From positions 28,858,494 through 28,922,493 of the forward strand of contig OY804575.1 in the NCBI GenBank assembly GCA_963680875.1: a DNA stretch of 64,000 bases, in the 5' to 3' direction. Within the stretch, counting starts at the first letter, position 1; every line of letters starts with the position of its first letter. Made by a program: the position numbers and the translations under genes. Positions 13,801 to 23,770 of the stretch are shown in pieces. The stretch is from Bathymodiolus brooksi (taxonomy: Eukaryota > Mollusca > Bivalvia > Mytilida > Modiolidae). The notes under the pieces are model-generated. The model was not told the DNA's origin, did not search any database, and was given only the letters and a program-made list of their open reading frames with translations.

Positions 13801-16800
13801 AATCTGATGTATGCTAACTCTGATAGATCTAACCAGTCTTTGTCATTTCACTCTAATCTGATGTATGCTAACTCTGATAGAGCTAACCAGTCCTTGTCAT
13901 TTAACTCTAATCTGATGTATGCTAACTCTGATAGAGCTAACCAGTCTTTGTCATTTCACTCTAATCTGATGTATGCTAACTCTGATAGAGCTAACCAGTC
14001 TTTGTCATTTCACTCTAATCTGATGTATGCTAACTCTGATAGAGCTAACCAGTCTTTGTCATTTCAATCTAATCTGATGTATGCTAACTCTGAAAGAGCT
14101 AACCAGTCTTTGTCATTTCACTCTAATCTGATGTATGCTAACTCTGATAGAGCTAACCAGTCTTTGTCATTTCACTCTAATCTGATGTATGCTAACTCTG
14201 ATAGAGCTAACCAGTCTTTGTCATTTCACTCTAATCTGATGTATGCTAACTCTGATAGAGCTAACCAGTCTTAGTCATTTCACTCTAATCTGATGTATGC
14301 TAACTCTGATAGAGCTAACCAGTCTTAGTCATTTCACTCTAATCTGATGTATGCTAACTCTGATAGAGCTAACCAGTCTTAGTCATTTCACTCTAATCTG
14401 ATGTATGCTAACTCTGATAGAGCTAACCAGTCTTTGTCATTTCACTCTAATCTGATGTATGCTAACTCTGATAGAGCTAACCAGTCTTTGTCATTTCACT
14501 CTAATCTGATGTATGCTAACTCTGATAGAGCTAACCAGTCTTTGTCATTTCACTCTAATCTGATGTATGCTAACTCTGATAGAGCTAACCAGTCTTTGTC
14601 ATTTCACTCTAATCTGATGTATGCTAACTCTGATAGAGCTAACCAGTCTTAGTCATTTCACTCTAATCTGATGTATGCTAACTCTGATAGAGCTAACCAG
14701 TCTTAGTCATTTCACTCTAATCTGATGTATGCTAACTCTGATAGAGCTAACCAGTCTTAGTCATTTCACTCTAATCTGATGTATGCTAACTCTGATAGAG
14801 CTAACCAGTCTTAGTCATTTCACTCTAATCTGATGTATGCTAACTCTGATAGAGCTAACCAGTCTTTGTCATTTCACTCTAATCTGATGTATGCTAACTC
14901 TGATAGAGCTAACCAGTCTTTGTCATTTCACTCTAATCTGATGTATGCTAACTCTGATAGAGCTAACCAGTCTTAGTCATTTCACTCTAATCTGATGTAT
15001 GCTAACTCTGATAGAGCTAACCAGTCTTTGTTTTATACTTCTTAATGCTGCATGCTTAGAAGATAAACAGCAAATACCTACTGTATAGTCAGGATTCAGA
15101 TATTAATTCTTTGTATTTTTTGTTGAAGGTGACTTTACTTAATGATTCTAGTAGTGAAATTAATATAATTTAATTTGATGTGAATATTGCAATCTGAATG
15201 ATCGATCTGCCAGGAGCTAAACTGGTTAAACTTGTTAACCTGGGTTGGTATTGTGATGTCGCCAACATATTCATTCACCGGCAAATTTAAATAGTCACAT
15301 GAAATAATTGTAATAAAAATCGAGGAACTTTGTTGTAAAAATTAAATAATAAGGAATGTGTTCAATTTTTTAATAGGTTATACCTTAATAACCTGGTTTG
15401 GAACAGTTCATGCTTTTCATAAACTGCTTTGATTAAGCTGCTCAAAACCAGGTTATATCATTATAACAGTTGTGACAGTGTTACTACATGTACCAAGACT
15501 AACAGTTGTGATAGTGTTACTACCAAGACTGACAGTTGTGATAGTGTTACTACCAAGACTAACAGTTGTGATTGTGTTACTACCAAGACTAACAGTTGTG
15601 ATAGAGTTACTACCAAGACTGACAGTTGTGATTGTGTTACTACCAAGACTAACAGTGGTGATATTGTTACTACCAAGACTAACAGTTGTGATAGTGTTAC
15701 TACCAAGACTAACAGTTGTGATAGTGTTACTACCAAGACTGACAGTTGTGATAGTGTTACTACCAAGACTAACAGTTGTGATTGTGTTACTACCAAGACT
15801 AACAGTTGTGATAGAGTTACTACCAAGACTGACAGTTGTGATTGTGTTACTACCAAGACTAACAGTTGTGATAGTATTACTACCAAGACTAACAGTTGTG
15901 ATAGTGTTACTACCAAGACTGACAGTTGTGATAGTGTTACTACCAAGACTAACAGTTGTGATTGTGTTACTACCAAAACTAACAGTTGTGATATTGTTAC
16001 TATCAAGACTAACAGTTGTGATAGTGTTACTACCAAGACTAACAGTTGTGATAGTGTTTACTACCAAGACTGACAGTTGTGATAGTGTTACTACCAAGAC
16101 TAACATTTGTGATAGTGTTACTACCAAGACTAACAGTTGTGATAGTGTTACTACCAAGACTAACAGTTGTGATAGAGTTACTACCAAGACTGACAGTTGT
16201 GATTGTGTTACTACCAAGACTAACAGTTGTGATAGTATTACTACCAAGACTAACAGTTGTGATAGTGTTACTACCAAAACTAACAGTTGTGATATTGTTA
16301 CTATCAAGACTAACAGTTGTGATAGTGTTACTACCAAGACTAACAGTTGTGATAGAGTTACTACCAAGACTAACAGTTGTGATAGTGTTACTACCAAGAC
16401 TAACAGTGGTGATAGTGTTACTACCAAGACTAACAGTGGTGATAGTGTTACTACCAAGACTAACAGTGGTGATAGTGTTACTACCAAGACTGACAGTTGT
16501 GATAGTGTTACTACCAAGACTAACAGTTGTGATAGTGTTACTACCAAGACTAACAGTTGTGATAGTGTTACTACCAAGACTAACAGTTGTGATAGTGTTA
16601 CTACCAAGACTAACAGTTGTGATAGTGTTACTACCAAGACTAACAGTGGTGATAGTGTTACTACCAAGACTAACAGTGGTGATAGTGTTACTACCAAGAC
16701 TAACAGTGGTGATAGTGTTACTACCAAGACTAACAGTGGTGATAGTGTTACTACCAAGACTGACAGTTGTGATAGTGTTACTACCAAGACTAACAGTTGT

Positions 16801-19800
16801 GATAGTGTTACTACCAAGACTAACAGTGGTGATAGTGTTACTACCAAGACTGACAGTTGTGATATTGTTACTACCAAGACTAACAGTTGTGATAGTGTTA
16901 CTACCAAGACTAACAGTTGTGATAGTGTTACTACCAAGACTAACAGTTGTGATAGTGTTACTACCAAGACTAACAGTTGTGATAGAGTTACTACCAAGAC
17001 TAACAGTTGTGATAGTGTTACTCAGTATAGATAAAAAGTTTGGTACTGTGAGCCAGGGAAAATTATAATGTTACCAATTGTATCAATATAATGGAACATG
17101 ATTCATCATGTTAATTTATGACATACTTTGCTAATCCTAAATCTCCTAGCTTTGCAACTTTGTCAGGTCCTGTTAGAAACACATTCTGTGTTTTTATATC
17201 CCGATGTAGTACTCTTCTTTCGTGTAGGTACTGAAATATTAAATATATGACAGTATTCATGTTTTGCTAAAAATAAATCAATTTATGATTTTCCCGTTAG
17301 AAACAATGGTCCGAAAACCGTCATACAAAAAAGTTTGTTTACCATACATTCTGAAACAAGAATTTAATAAACATTTAACAAACAAAAAATGTCAACTCGG
17401 CATAGAATTAAATATTTCACAGATCATAACACCAGAATGGCTTGTGCTGTCAACCATTACTGTATAACTTTTCATTTTCAATATATTATTTAAAAAATAA
17501 ATTATCAGTAATTTTTACATTTTTTAATCTCACTCAGGGATATTATCAGTATAAACAGACTGACTTTGATATTGAAAAACATCAAATACAAAAATAATTA
17601 ACATAAGTTTTGAAGATCTCGACTTATATTATCACTAGTATCATAGCTTGTCCTATCAAACTCACTGTTATATTAGCATTAATGTATATCTCAACCTTAA
17701 AATTGTCGTTATTCTATAATATATATGGCATAAACATCCACCGTTTCATTTCTATAATATATCTGATAGTAAACTTCTCAAAGAAATAGATTTTAACATA
17801 AAATCATGCAATTTCAGAAAATCCCATGAACAAATAATGTACCTGCAAACCACTGCATATTTGACGAAACCATCTGACAATCTGATCTTCACTAAAGCTT
17901 CTTCCATTACGTTTTTCTATTAATTCTGATAAGTCACCACCATCGCAGAACTCTGTTACTATACATAACGCCCCTTTCTCTTGGAAGGAATCAATGTATG
18001 CTATAATGTTTTCATGTTTGAAATCTGATAATAATTTAGCCTCTCTTTCAGCAGCTTCTCTTTCTTCTTGTGGTGATTTACTCAAATCTATTACTTTCAT
18101 AGCATACTGAAAAAGTTGAAGAAATGTGAAAAATATTTATAAAATAAATACAATAGAAAACTCATATATATATATGTAACGGTACTTGTATTGCTCCAAC
18201 TGGATATGTAAAAGAGCAGGGGTCCGTCATGGTCGCATGGTAGTTGGATTTACAACTACCTGTGCAATCAGTGTCTATCACCACTGAAGTTGTGTACTCG
18301 ATGCAACATTATGTGATAAAGTCTGTCAGTGACTTGCGACAGGTCTGTGGTTTTCTCTGGATACTCTGGTTTCCCCCCACCAATAAAACTGACCGCCACG
18401 ATATAACTGATATATTGTTGAAAGTGGCATTAAACATCAAAAACCTACACCCATAAAAGCTGTAAAAGAGCATATCTATGGTTGTCTAGTCAGACATATT
18501 TCTACTAACAAATTATTTAATATTGCCAGAACTTAATATTCAATAAACAAAGAACATTTATCTGGGATATAAAAATAGAATAGAACTTTTAACTTGTGTT
18601 ACTGGTTTTCTATGTTACTATTGTTTTCTTTCTTTCTTTCTTTTTTTTATACCAAGCTTATATCTACACTGTAGATATTGAATGCCTTCTACAAGAGATG
18701 GAGGAAATCATTTTAATTCCTGTATTAGTACATGTATATGGTATGCTTAAAAATAAGGACATTTTATTTCATTATAGTAACTACCTGATACCTCAGGGGC
18801 TTGTGTGGCTTAGTACTTAAGGGCAGTTGCCTGCAGGCCCAACGAGCATGTACATGTATGTTGTGTACAGCATGTTTTTTAATGTTTAAACACTGATTTT
18901 GTTGGAAGTACCAATACAATAAATATATGTTTAATTTTATCAGCATTGACAGTTTTATTTCTGTGTAGATATGGGCCCCAGCGTACTGCTTTGCCTGGGG
19001 TCCTATAATGCTGTTAAAGACGGCCCTGGTTAAGGTTGTTGACAAGTCTAACACCACAGACGTCAGTTCGCGTTCTGATATTCACCTCGAGTATTAAGGT
19101 CTCCAAATACATTGTACCTACCCATGGTTGGGGGTTTCACTTATCATTCATTATAGCTACGTGTATGTTGATGACGACATCTTCTAAACTGGTATGTGAG
19201 TATTTTTGAGTTGAAGCAAATCTGTGCAGTTTTATTATTTTTTGTTTATATCAGTATTTGTTTGGATGCAAGAAATCTAGCTTTCCAGAGAGGAGGGTGT
19301 GGGCCTACATTTAATCTACATCATTGTGTACATGTTTGAAACTTATGATTTGAGAGGTTGTTTTAATGTCTAAGGAGGTAGTTTTTTTTTGCTATGTTTG
19401 TTAGAATTATTGACCTTCACTGTTTAACATTTTCACTACTTTAAGTACTAAATTATATCTAAACAAAACAATTTAAGTTGATATGAATCATAATTTCAAC
19501 GAACCCTATCTAAACCAAGCCTCCTTGGGACTAGCTTTTGTTTGTAATAGATAGGTATTTGGGACTAGCTTTTGTTTGTAATAGATAGGTATTTGGGACT
19601 AGTTTTTGTTGGTAATAGATAGGTATTTGGGACTAGCTTTTGTTTGTAATAGATAGGTATTTGGGACTAGCTTTTGTTTGTAATAGATAGGTATTTGGGA
19701 CTAGCATTTGTTTGTAATAAATAGGTATTTGGGACTAGCTTTTGTTTGTAATAGATACTGTAGGTATTTGGTTTAATTACAAGTTAAATTGACAAAGATA

Positions 19801-21670
19801 TCTTACATGGGAACTTTATTTAACATTAACACAGTTTCCTGAGATATAATCAAGCAAACTTCCCCAGTTTGCTTGATTATATCTCAGGATTTTTCTTCAA
19901 GGGGTTTCTCTTACCCTCTTTAGCCAAGTATCAATTTCTGCATAGACAATGTCATGGTCAGTTAGACAGATGGGAGGTAAAGTAGTGAATTTGTTTGTAT
20001 TTGTTGGATTTTTTACAAAGAAAAGGTCTCATACTATGTCATGTCCAGTTGGGATATCTGCCATTTGGTGTAAGTTATGATCAGATGTGATGTCTAACAG
20101 ATGTTGATGGTGTTTAGCATCTGGCTTGCCTGTAATAAGTGATGGCACTGGCCAATTATATGGCCTAAGTTAAAGTTTCCCCCTTACCATAAATAAGATG
20201 ATGTTAATCTGTCATGAAAAATTCTAGTAAACAATTTCATACCATTTTTTTCTTACTTTGACAGGGACTTTGATTCCCAGTTTACTTGTACCAATTCGTG
20301 TCATTTGTCTACACATGTTTGTCATTAGTCCGAGATTCCTTTGCCGTCCGACGGCTTTTTGTTCGACTTGCTGGAGCTGTGGGACGTCGGAGCACTCTCC
20401 ATAAGGAAAACAGCAGATTTGCTGCTCCAACTCCGGGTCGGCACATTTCCACGTTTCGTGGCTATCGGATTTTATTTTCTATCCGAAACCCTTATATAAG
20501 TCGCTTCACCAATCATTTTTCTATTCATTCATAATCATCTTACACTAAGAAAGTGGTGCTTACACTCAATTACTGTACGATTTTCCCTCATTTCGCCATT
20601 TCACTTTCACTTTCAAACCTACAAACGTGATCTCGTGATACTAACTGAATGATGACAGCAACACATTGCATGATGGGAGCTACTTAATGCAGCGTGTCAA
20701 ATTATTTGCAAACATGTTTCAGCGATGTTCATCCGGGAAATCACGATCATATAGCAAATCATCTCCCATGATACATTGCGGTAATCGTAGTTTTCTCGAA
20801 GTCACGAGACAAATGTTTGAAAGTGAAAGTGAAATGGCAAAATGAGAGGATCTAGGGGAAAATCGTGCAGTAATCGACACCACTTTCTGAGGGTAAGATG
20901 GTTATGAATGAATAGAAAAATGATTGATAAAGCGATTTATTTAAGGGTTTCGGAGAGAAAATAAAATCTGATAGCCACGAAACGTGGAAATGTGCCGACC
21001 CAAAATATGAGCGGCAAATCCGCTGTTTTCCTTATGGAGAGCGCTCTGACACAGCTCCAGCAAGTCGAACAAAAAGCTGTCAGACGGGAGATGAATCTTG
21101 GACTAGTTTGTCATATATGTCTTAAATCATACACAAATTAATTTAATCATTGTATATAAATTTATTACATGATTATTCTGCTCGCAGGGGCATCACTGAT
21201 TGGCAAATAAATCATTTGTTTGTTTTTAAAACAATATATAGCTCTTATAATTTCTATCATTTCCTTAAATTTTGAAACCATTATATGAGGGAAAAACGAT
21301 CAAAGGCAATCTGTAAACCTATAATTTTCTTGTGAACTGAAAATTTCCAATTTTACTATACTCTATGGCTATGCAATGCCAATGGCAATGCCATGGGTAA
21401 ATTTCTACTTTCACTTTAAAATATGAAAACCCTAGGGATAGAATTTGAATTATGAAGAAAAAGAAAATGAGTATTTTATAATCCGGCTGGTTAATTACTT
21501 GTGTATTTTTTTAGGTTACGAATTAAATATGTGATTAAAAATAGGTTTTAAATATTAACCTGTTTATCTGAATCGGTTTTATCACAACATAAGAAAACTT
21601 TTCCAAAAGCTCCCTCTCCAAGAGTTCTTTCTAACTTGAACTCGATCGGTCTTGCTGCTGTAGCCATCAT
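7463..21670 (-). CDS. NEK-family serine/threonine kinase, 7 exons
   Basis: The spliced product is about 409 aa with a complete protein kinase domain in residues ~11-270. Visible motifs: glycine loop GEGAFGKV (18-25), ATP-binding Lys in YAMKV (K41), helix-C Glu (~E59), HRDIKTQN (134-141), metal-binding loop DLG (155-157), [10 protein letters not shown] (173-182) and the DIWAMG segment. The order and the MSPE and LPPMP signatures are those of NIMA-related kinases, which act in cell-cycle, centrosome and cilium regulation. Exons: 21560-21670, 17843-18106, 17127-17230, 11694-11790, 10710-10817, 9641-9781 and 7463-7867. All have GT-AG borders and compatible phases. The short Lys-rich C-terminal tail (residues ~276-409) has no domain I recognise. 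Exon 7 may be terminal or may splice onward at a cgg/gtatat donor near 7,481. No further exon was found to the left. I cannot assign the exact NEK paralogue. Confidence 0.88.
8645..8872 (-). mobile_element. SINE-A copy, degraded
   Basis: On the plus strand it runs from ggtgtttaatgccactttca through tgcaagtcgctaac to ggtgataggcactgattac, the same order as the better-preserved minus-strand copies at 10.4 and 11.0 kb. The tRNA-like head is heavily mutated. Confidence 0.7.
9240..9372 (-). mobile_element. SINE-A head fragment
   Basis: Only the tRNA-like head is kept: caaactttaatggtgagagg, cactgattgcataggtat, then ccaactaccatacgatcac. The region to the left (tgagtaaaacttctcacggg and a related cgagtaagaattcccatagg) is a small diverged direct repeat. 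Confidence 0.55.
9641..9781 (-). CDS. NEK kinase exon 6
   Basis: 141 nt, phase 0 at both ends, acceptor ctttcag and donor aag/gtaaac. It encodes [20 protein letters not shown] and the following [12 protein letters not shown] segment. This is the C-lobe with the conserved RPS arginine near the end of the kinase domain. Confidence 0.9.
10397..10643 (-). mobile_element. SINE-A copy
   Basis: A nearly full-length copy read on the minus strand. The plus strand shows ggtgtttaacaccactttca, agagaaaaccaccgacctgt, cgagtacacctcagccatga, and finally tctaccatacaatcacgacc. It sits about 65 bp from exon 5. Confidence 0.85.
10710..10817 (-). CDS. NEK kinase exon 5
   Basis: 108 nt, phase 0 at both ends, acceptor aatacag and donor gag/gtaatg. 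It encodes [20 protein letters not shown] and onward to KIVHGE. It includes the helix-F aspartate (DIW) that anchors the catalytic loop. Confidence 0.92.
10975..11236 (-). mobile_element. SINE-A copy
   Basis: The best-preserved minus-strand copy. The plus strand reads ggtttatggtgtttaacacc, the body gaagtacccagagaaaacca, the B-box complement gggttcgaactcac, and the head complement ccatctaccatacgatcacg. A short neighbouring duplicate of exon-5-flank-like text (aaatacagatactcatggcc near 10,916, and again near 11,284) suggests local duplication of the exon 5 region. Those copies are not open exons. Confidence 0.88.
11694..11790 (-). CDS. NEK kinase exon 4 (activation segment)
   Basis: 97 nt, acceptor tttacag and donor aag/gtaagt. 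It completes the split Lys codon of exon 3. It encodes [20 protein letters not shown] and [12 protein letters not shown], the activation loop and the P+1/SPE region. Confidence 0.92.
11850..15105 (-). mobile_element. SINE-B copy expanded by an internal array
   Basis: The left flank (ctctatcatggtgagaacta, then actgaaacaacagtctgtag) and the right flank (cttcttaatgctgcatgctt agaa region) match the two sides of the SINE-B copies at 6.74 and 40.9 kb. A single segment in those copies is represented here by about 57 tandem copies. The tRNA-like head is not clearly kept at the right end. The left end shows the gggagtgag tail seen in other copies. Confidence 0.8.
11968..15030. repeat. 54-bp tandem array, ~57 copies
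   Basis: The unit carries atttcactctaatctgatgt followed by atgctaactctgatagagct and aaccagtctt(a/t)g. Units are nearly identical. One unit near 13,108-13,135 lacks about 13 bp, and single substitutions mark others. Because 54 is divisible by 3, runs of units ending in tttg stay open and yield spurious repeat peptides (13,807-14,274 and 14,401-14,652). The units ending in ttag give stops. It lies wholly inside NEK intron 3. Confidence 0.97.
15106..15464. other. NEK intron 3, unique spacer
   Basis: AT-rich spacer between two arrays. Just before the second array there is a small inverted repeat (aataacctggttt near 15,388 against aaaccaggttat near 15,445) with a loop of about 45 bp. Nothing else was recognised. 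Confidence 0.5.
15465..17022. repeat. 30-bp tandem array, ~52 copies
   Basis: The unit is actaccaagactaacagttg followed by tgatagtgtt. A small set of variants (taacagtggt, tgacagttgt, gattgtgtt, gatagagtt) occurs in recurring blocks, so longer segments were duplicated. The period is a multiple of 3 and most frames lack stops, so ORFs of more than 500 codons appear on both strands. These are not genes. It sits in NEK intron 3, ending about 105 bp from exon 3. Confidence 0.97.
17127..17230 (-). CDS. NEK kinase exon 3 (catalytic loop)
   Basis: 104 nt, acceptor atttcag, donor aa/gtatgt, ending in phase 2. It encodes [20 protein letters not shown], then KLGDLGLAK. It carries the catalytic Asp of HRD (136) and the metal-binding Asp155, in DLG rather than the commoner DFG. 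Confidence 0.94.
17231..17842 (-). other. NEK intron 2
   Basis: AT-rich intron. A stretch at about 17,613-17,723 is shared with QRSL1 intron 5 at about 35,531-35,641, with common words attatcactagtatca and agcttgtcctatca. That marks a dispersed repeat of about 110 bp. Confidence 0.6.
17843..18106 (-). CDS. NEK kinase exon 2 (N-lobe)
   Basis: 264 nt, phase 0 at both ends, acceptor ttttcag and donor cag/gtacat. It encodes [20 protein letters not shown], then [20 protein letters not shown] and the hinge [14 protein letters not shown], ending in [10 protein letters not shown]. It contains the ATP-anchoring Lys41 and the helix-C Glu. Confidence 0.94.
18219..18446 (+). mobile_element. SINE-A copy
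   Basis: Reads ggggtccgtcatggtcg, then ggtagttggatttacaacta, cagtgacttgcgacaggtct and ccaccaataaaactgaccgc, ending gaaagtggcattaaacatc. It is the plus-strand form of the family. The B-box region is truncated relative to the 32.1-kb copy. It lies in NEK intron 1, antisense to the gene. Confidence 0.85.
18447..19526. other. NEK intron 1, no feature seen
   Basis: AT-rich with short chance ORFs. A weak tRNA-like word (gcttgtgtggcttagtactt near 18,800) may be a worn SINE head but is too poor to call. Confidence 0.4.
19527..19770. repeat. 34-bp tandem array, ~7 copies
   Basis: The unit is gggactagcttttgtttgta followed by atagataggtattt. Copies are nearly identical apart from single changes such as tagttttt and tagcattt. 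It is a minisatellite inside NEK intron 1. Confidence 0.95.
19771..20326. other. NEK intron 1, short palindrome
   Basis: Near 19,836-19,888 there is a clean inverted repeat. tcctgagatataatcaagca is followed by aacttcccc and then by its complement tgcttgattatatctcagga. The rest has no recognised feature. Confidence 0.65.
20327..21105. repeat. ~780-bp foldback element
   Basis: Two arms of about 350 bp are reverse complements at roughly 85-90 percent by eye, for example ctttttgttcgacttgctgg on the left against ccagcaagtcgaacaaaaag on the right, and acatttccacgtttcgtggc against gccacgaaacgtggaaatgt. Complementarity reaches inward to gcatgatgggag against ctcccatgatac, leaving a loop of only about 70 bp. 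There is no ORF of note. It lies in NEK intron 1, so the pre-mRNA could form a long double-stranded stem. Confidence 0.9.
21106..21559. other. NEK intron 1, start-proximal part
   Basis: Unique AT-rich intron sequence next to exon 1, with no recognised feature. Confidence 0.4.
21560..21670 (-). CDS. NEK kinase exon 1 (start and Gly loop)
   Basis: 111 nt from ATGATGGC to donor cag/gttaat, phase 0. It encodes [20 protein letters not shown] and [17 protein letters not shown]. It holds the glycine-rich ATP loop. Either of two adjacent ATG codons could start translation. The frame is open only briefly upstream. Confidence 0.9.
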
Positions 21671-21870
21671 TCTTTCATTTAACAAACTTCTCCTTAAAAT
21701 TCACATTTGATATATGGACATATAACAATATTCTACAATCACTATATTAGACAAATTAAGATACGGTTCGTTGCGTTTTACTTCCTTCTAATTCTGACAA
21801 AACCGGAAGTTGTCTCCCCTTTGCTGGATGTCTCGCGTGAAAAATCATCTCCCCTGAAAAAATGCTGTCT
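21671..21870 (-). promoter_or_regulatory. probable NEK promoter with ETS-type site
   Basis: About 130 bp upstream of the NEK start there is accggaagt (near 21,802), the consensus core for ETS/GABP factors that is common in housekeeping promoters. The sequence around it is somewhat richer in CpG (tctcgcgtgaa at ~21,829) than the flanks. Promoter function is an inference from motif and position. Confidence 0.5.
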
Positions 21871-22307
21871 GTGAGCTTACGAGAGGTTAATATCATTCAG
21901 CGCAAAAACTATGTAGCCTTCAGCTTGAAAGTTGTATTCTTAAACATGCTACCCAACCACAGAGACTTGCGTCCGTTACTGATAGGTAACAGGTCAAATC
22001 GAACACAGGTCAAATCGTCCCCAATAGGTAACAGGTCAAATCGAACACAGGTCAAATCGGCCCCAGCCTGGCCCAGGTCAAATCGTATAATATGTAATAT
22101 ATATATGCTCACGGAAATCCTGACACACACACAAATAGAGAAAGGCAGACAAATTGAATATATCCTGAGCCAAATAAAATGCATTCAATTGCTTTTGATA
22201 TCCAAATTTTTATTTCTACATTTATTTCTTCATCTTATCAAGGATTTGTATAGTAGAAAGGATACAAATCTCGTATTTTCTCACTTTATCTTGCGTGGTG
22301 ATATGTT
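21871..22307. other. intergenic, small direct repeats
   Basis: At about 21,985-22,085 the words ataggtaacaggtcaaatcg and aacacaggtcaaatcg are repeated two to three times, giving a short degenerate tandem. The remainder precedes the LINE reading frame and may be its 5' untranslated region. Confidence 0.45.
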
Positions 22308-23557
22308 ATGCCAAACTTCTCTACAAGCTTGTTTGAATCCATGCTGATACCAGAATCAACAAATTCATGCAGTACCTTGTACAACAGTAGCCACATACAT
22401 TCCCCTGACAGCCCAGGAACACCGCAAATGACATCGTCACCAAAACTATCAAAAGAACATAATAACAAAATAACGAAACATAGAAGACGTCCACTTCCAA
22501 ATGATACAGAAAAAGTGAGGATAATGGTAGTTAACTACCAATCACTAAGAAGAAGGAAGGACATTTTTCAAACATCTATAGTGCAAATTCGGCCTGATGT
22601 CATCATTGGAACTGAATCTTGGCTAGATCCTTCTATTAAAGATGGAGACATATTCCCGGAAGAATTTAAGGGAAATGTATACCGCAAAGACAGAAAATCA
22701 GATCATCATGGAGGAGTCTTTGTTGCAATCAGAAACACCTTTGACAGTGAAGAAGCAGAAGAACTTAAAAGTACAGCTGAAATAATCTGGGAAAAGCTGA
22801 CATTACCATCTGGTAGTAAACTATATATCGGCTCGATGTACCACCCACACACAGCAAACACTGCATCCATGGAAGAAATCCAGAGAAATATCAGGCTGGC
22901 TTCAAGTAATGACAAACACACAGTCTGGATAGGGAGTGATTTCAACCTACCCGAGATAAACTGGGAAGACCTGGACAATATACATGGCAAAGAAAACAGT
23001 AAGAATGCTGGTATCCACCAGGAATTTATAGAGCTTACAACAAACTGTGGATTAAACCAACTTGTAAATAACCAACAAGAGGTGACAACACACTAGATCT
23101 GTTTCTAACCAACAAACCCTCTACAATATATAGAACTGAGGTATGTCCTGGCATATCAGATCACGACCTTGTATATATAGAAGCCACAACCAAACCAGTT
23201 AAGATAAAAACAGCACCAAGGGAGGCCTTCTTGTATAAAAAAGCCGACTATGACTCCATCAAAAGGGAAGTAGAAGCTTTCTCAGATACATTCATAGAGA
23301 AAAACAACAATGACATCGACACAATATGGAATGAGTTTAAGACCTTTGTAAAAGACCAAGTCAACAAATACATACTTAAATGCACAATTAAACATAACAC
23401 TGGGTATCCGTGGATAACATCAGATCTACGCAAAGTAATGAGAAAAAGAGACCGTGCATACAGCAAAATGCAGAAACATGGCAACAAAGGAAAATACCGA
23501 GATAAATTCAAGATGCTAAAACACCTAGCACAAAAAAAGACCAGAGAGGCTTACTAG
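22308..23557 (+). pseudogene. LINE endonuclease region, broken
   Basis: The endonuclease/exonuclease/phosphatase fold is recognisable from VRIMVVNYQSLRRRK, PDVIIGTESWLDPSI (catalytic Glu), YRKDRKSDHHGGVFVAIR, IGSDFNLPEINWEDL (Asp-x-Asn type) and GISDHDLVYIE (SDH). The frame ends at 23,096. The same product clearly continues in another frame from about 23,075 (TRGDNTLDLFLTNKP), so a one-base indel lies there. The continuation (23,231-23,557) reads into a linker region (WITSDLRKVMRKRDRAYSKM) and meets a TAG at 23,555. Confidence 0.85.
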
Positions 23558-23770
23558 AATTACATATCTGACATCATTGCCCCAGTAGATAGCACAAATG
23601 AAAGACCAAACCCAAAGAAATTCCTTACCTACTTAAAATCAATTAGGAAAGAATCAAATGGAGTACCAACCTTAAAAGCCTTTGGAGAAACAGTAAATGA
23701 AATTTAAGACAAGACAAACCTGTTAAACAGGCAGTTTTAATCAGTTTTCAACACTGACACAGACAAGGAA

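Noticed and set aside
13807..14652. ORFs encoding [18 protein letters not shown] repeats
   Set aside because: Products of the 54-bp SINE-borne array. Neighbouring units carry TAG in the same frame, so the open stretches reflect chance runs of one variant.
15453..17068. Very long ORFs on both strands (up to 520 codons)
   Set aside because: They are generated by a stop-free 30-bp tandem repeat whose period is a multiple of three. Both strands are open at once and there is no domain, start context or splice link.
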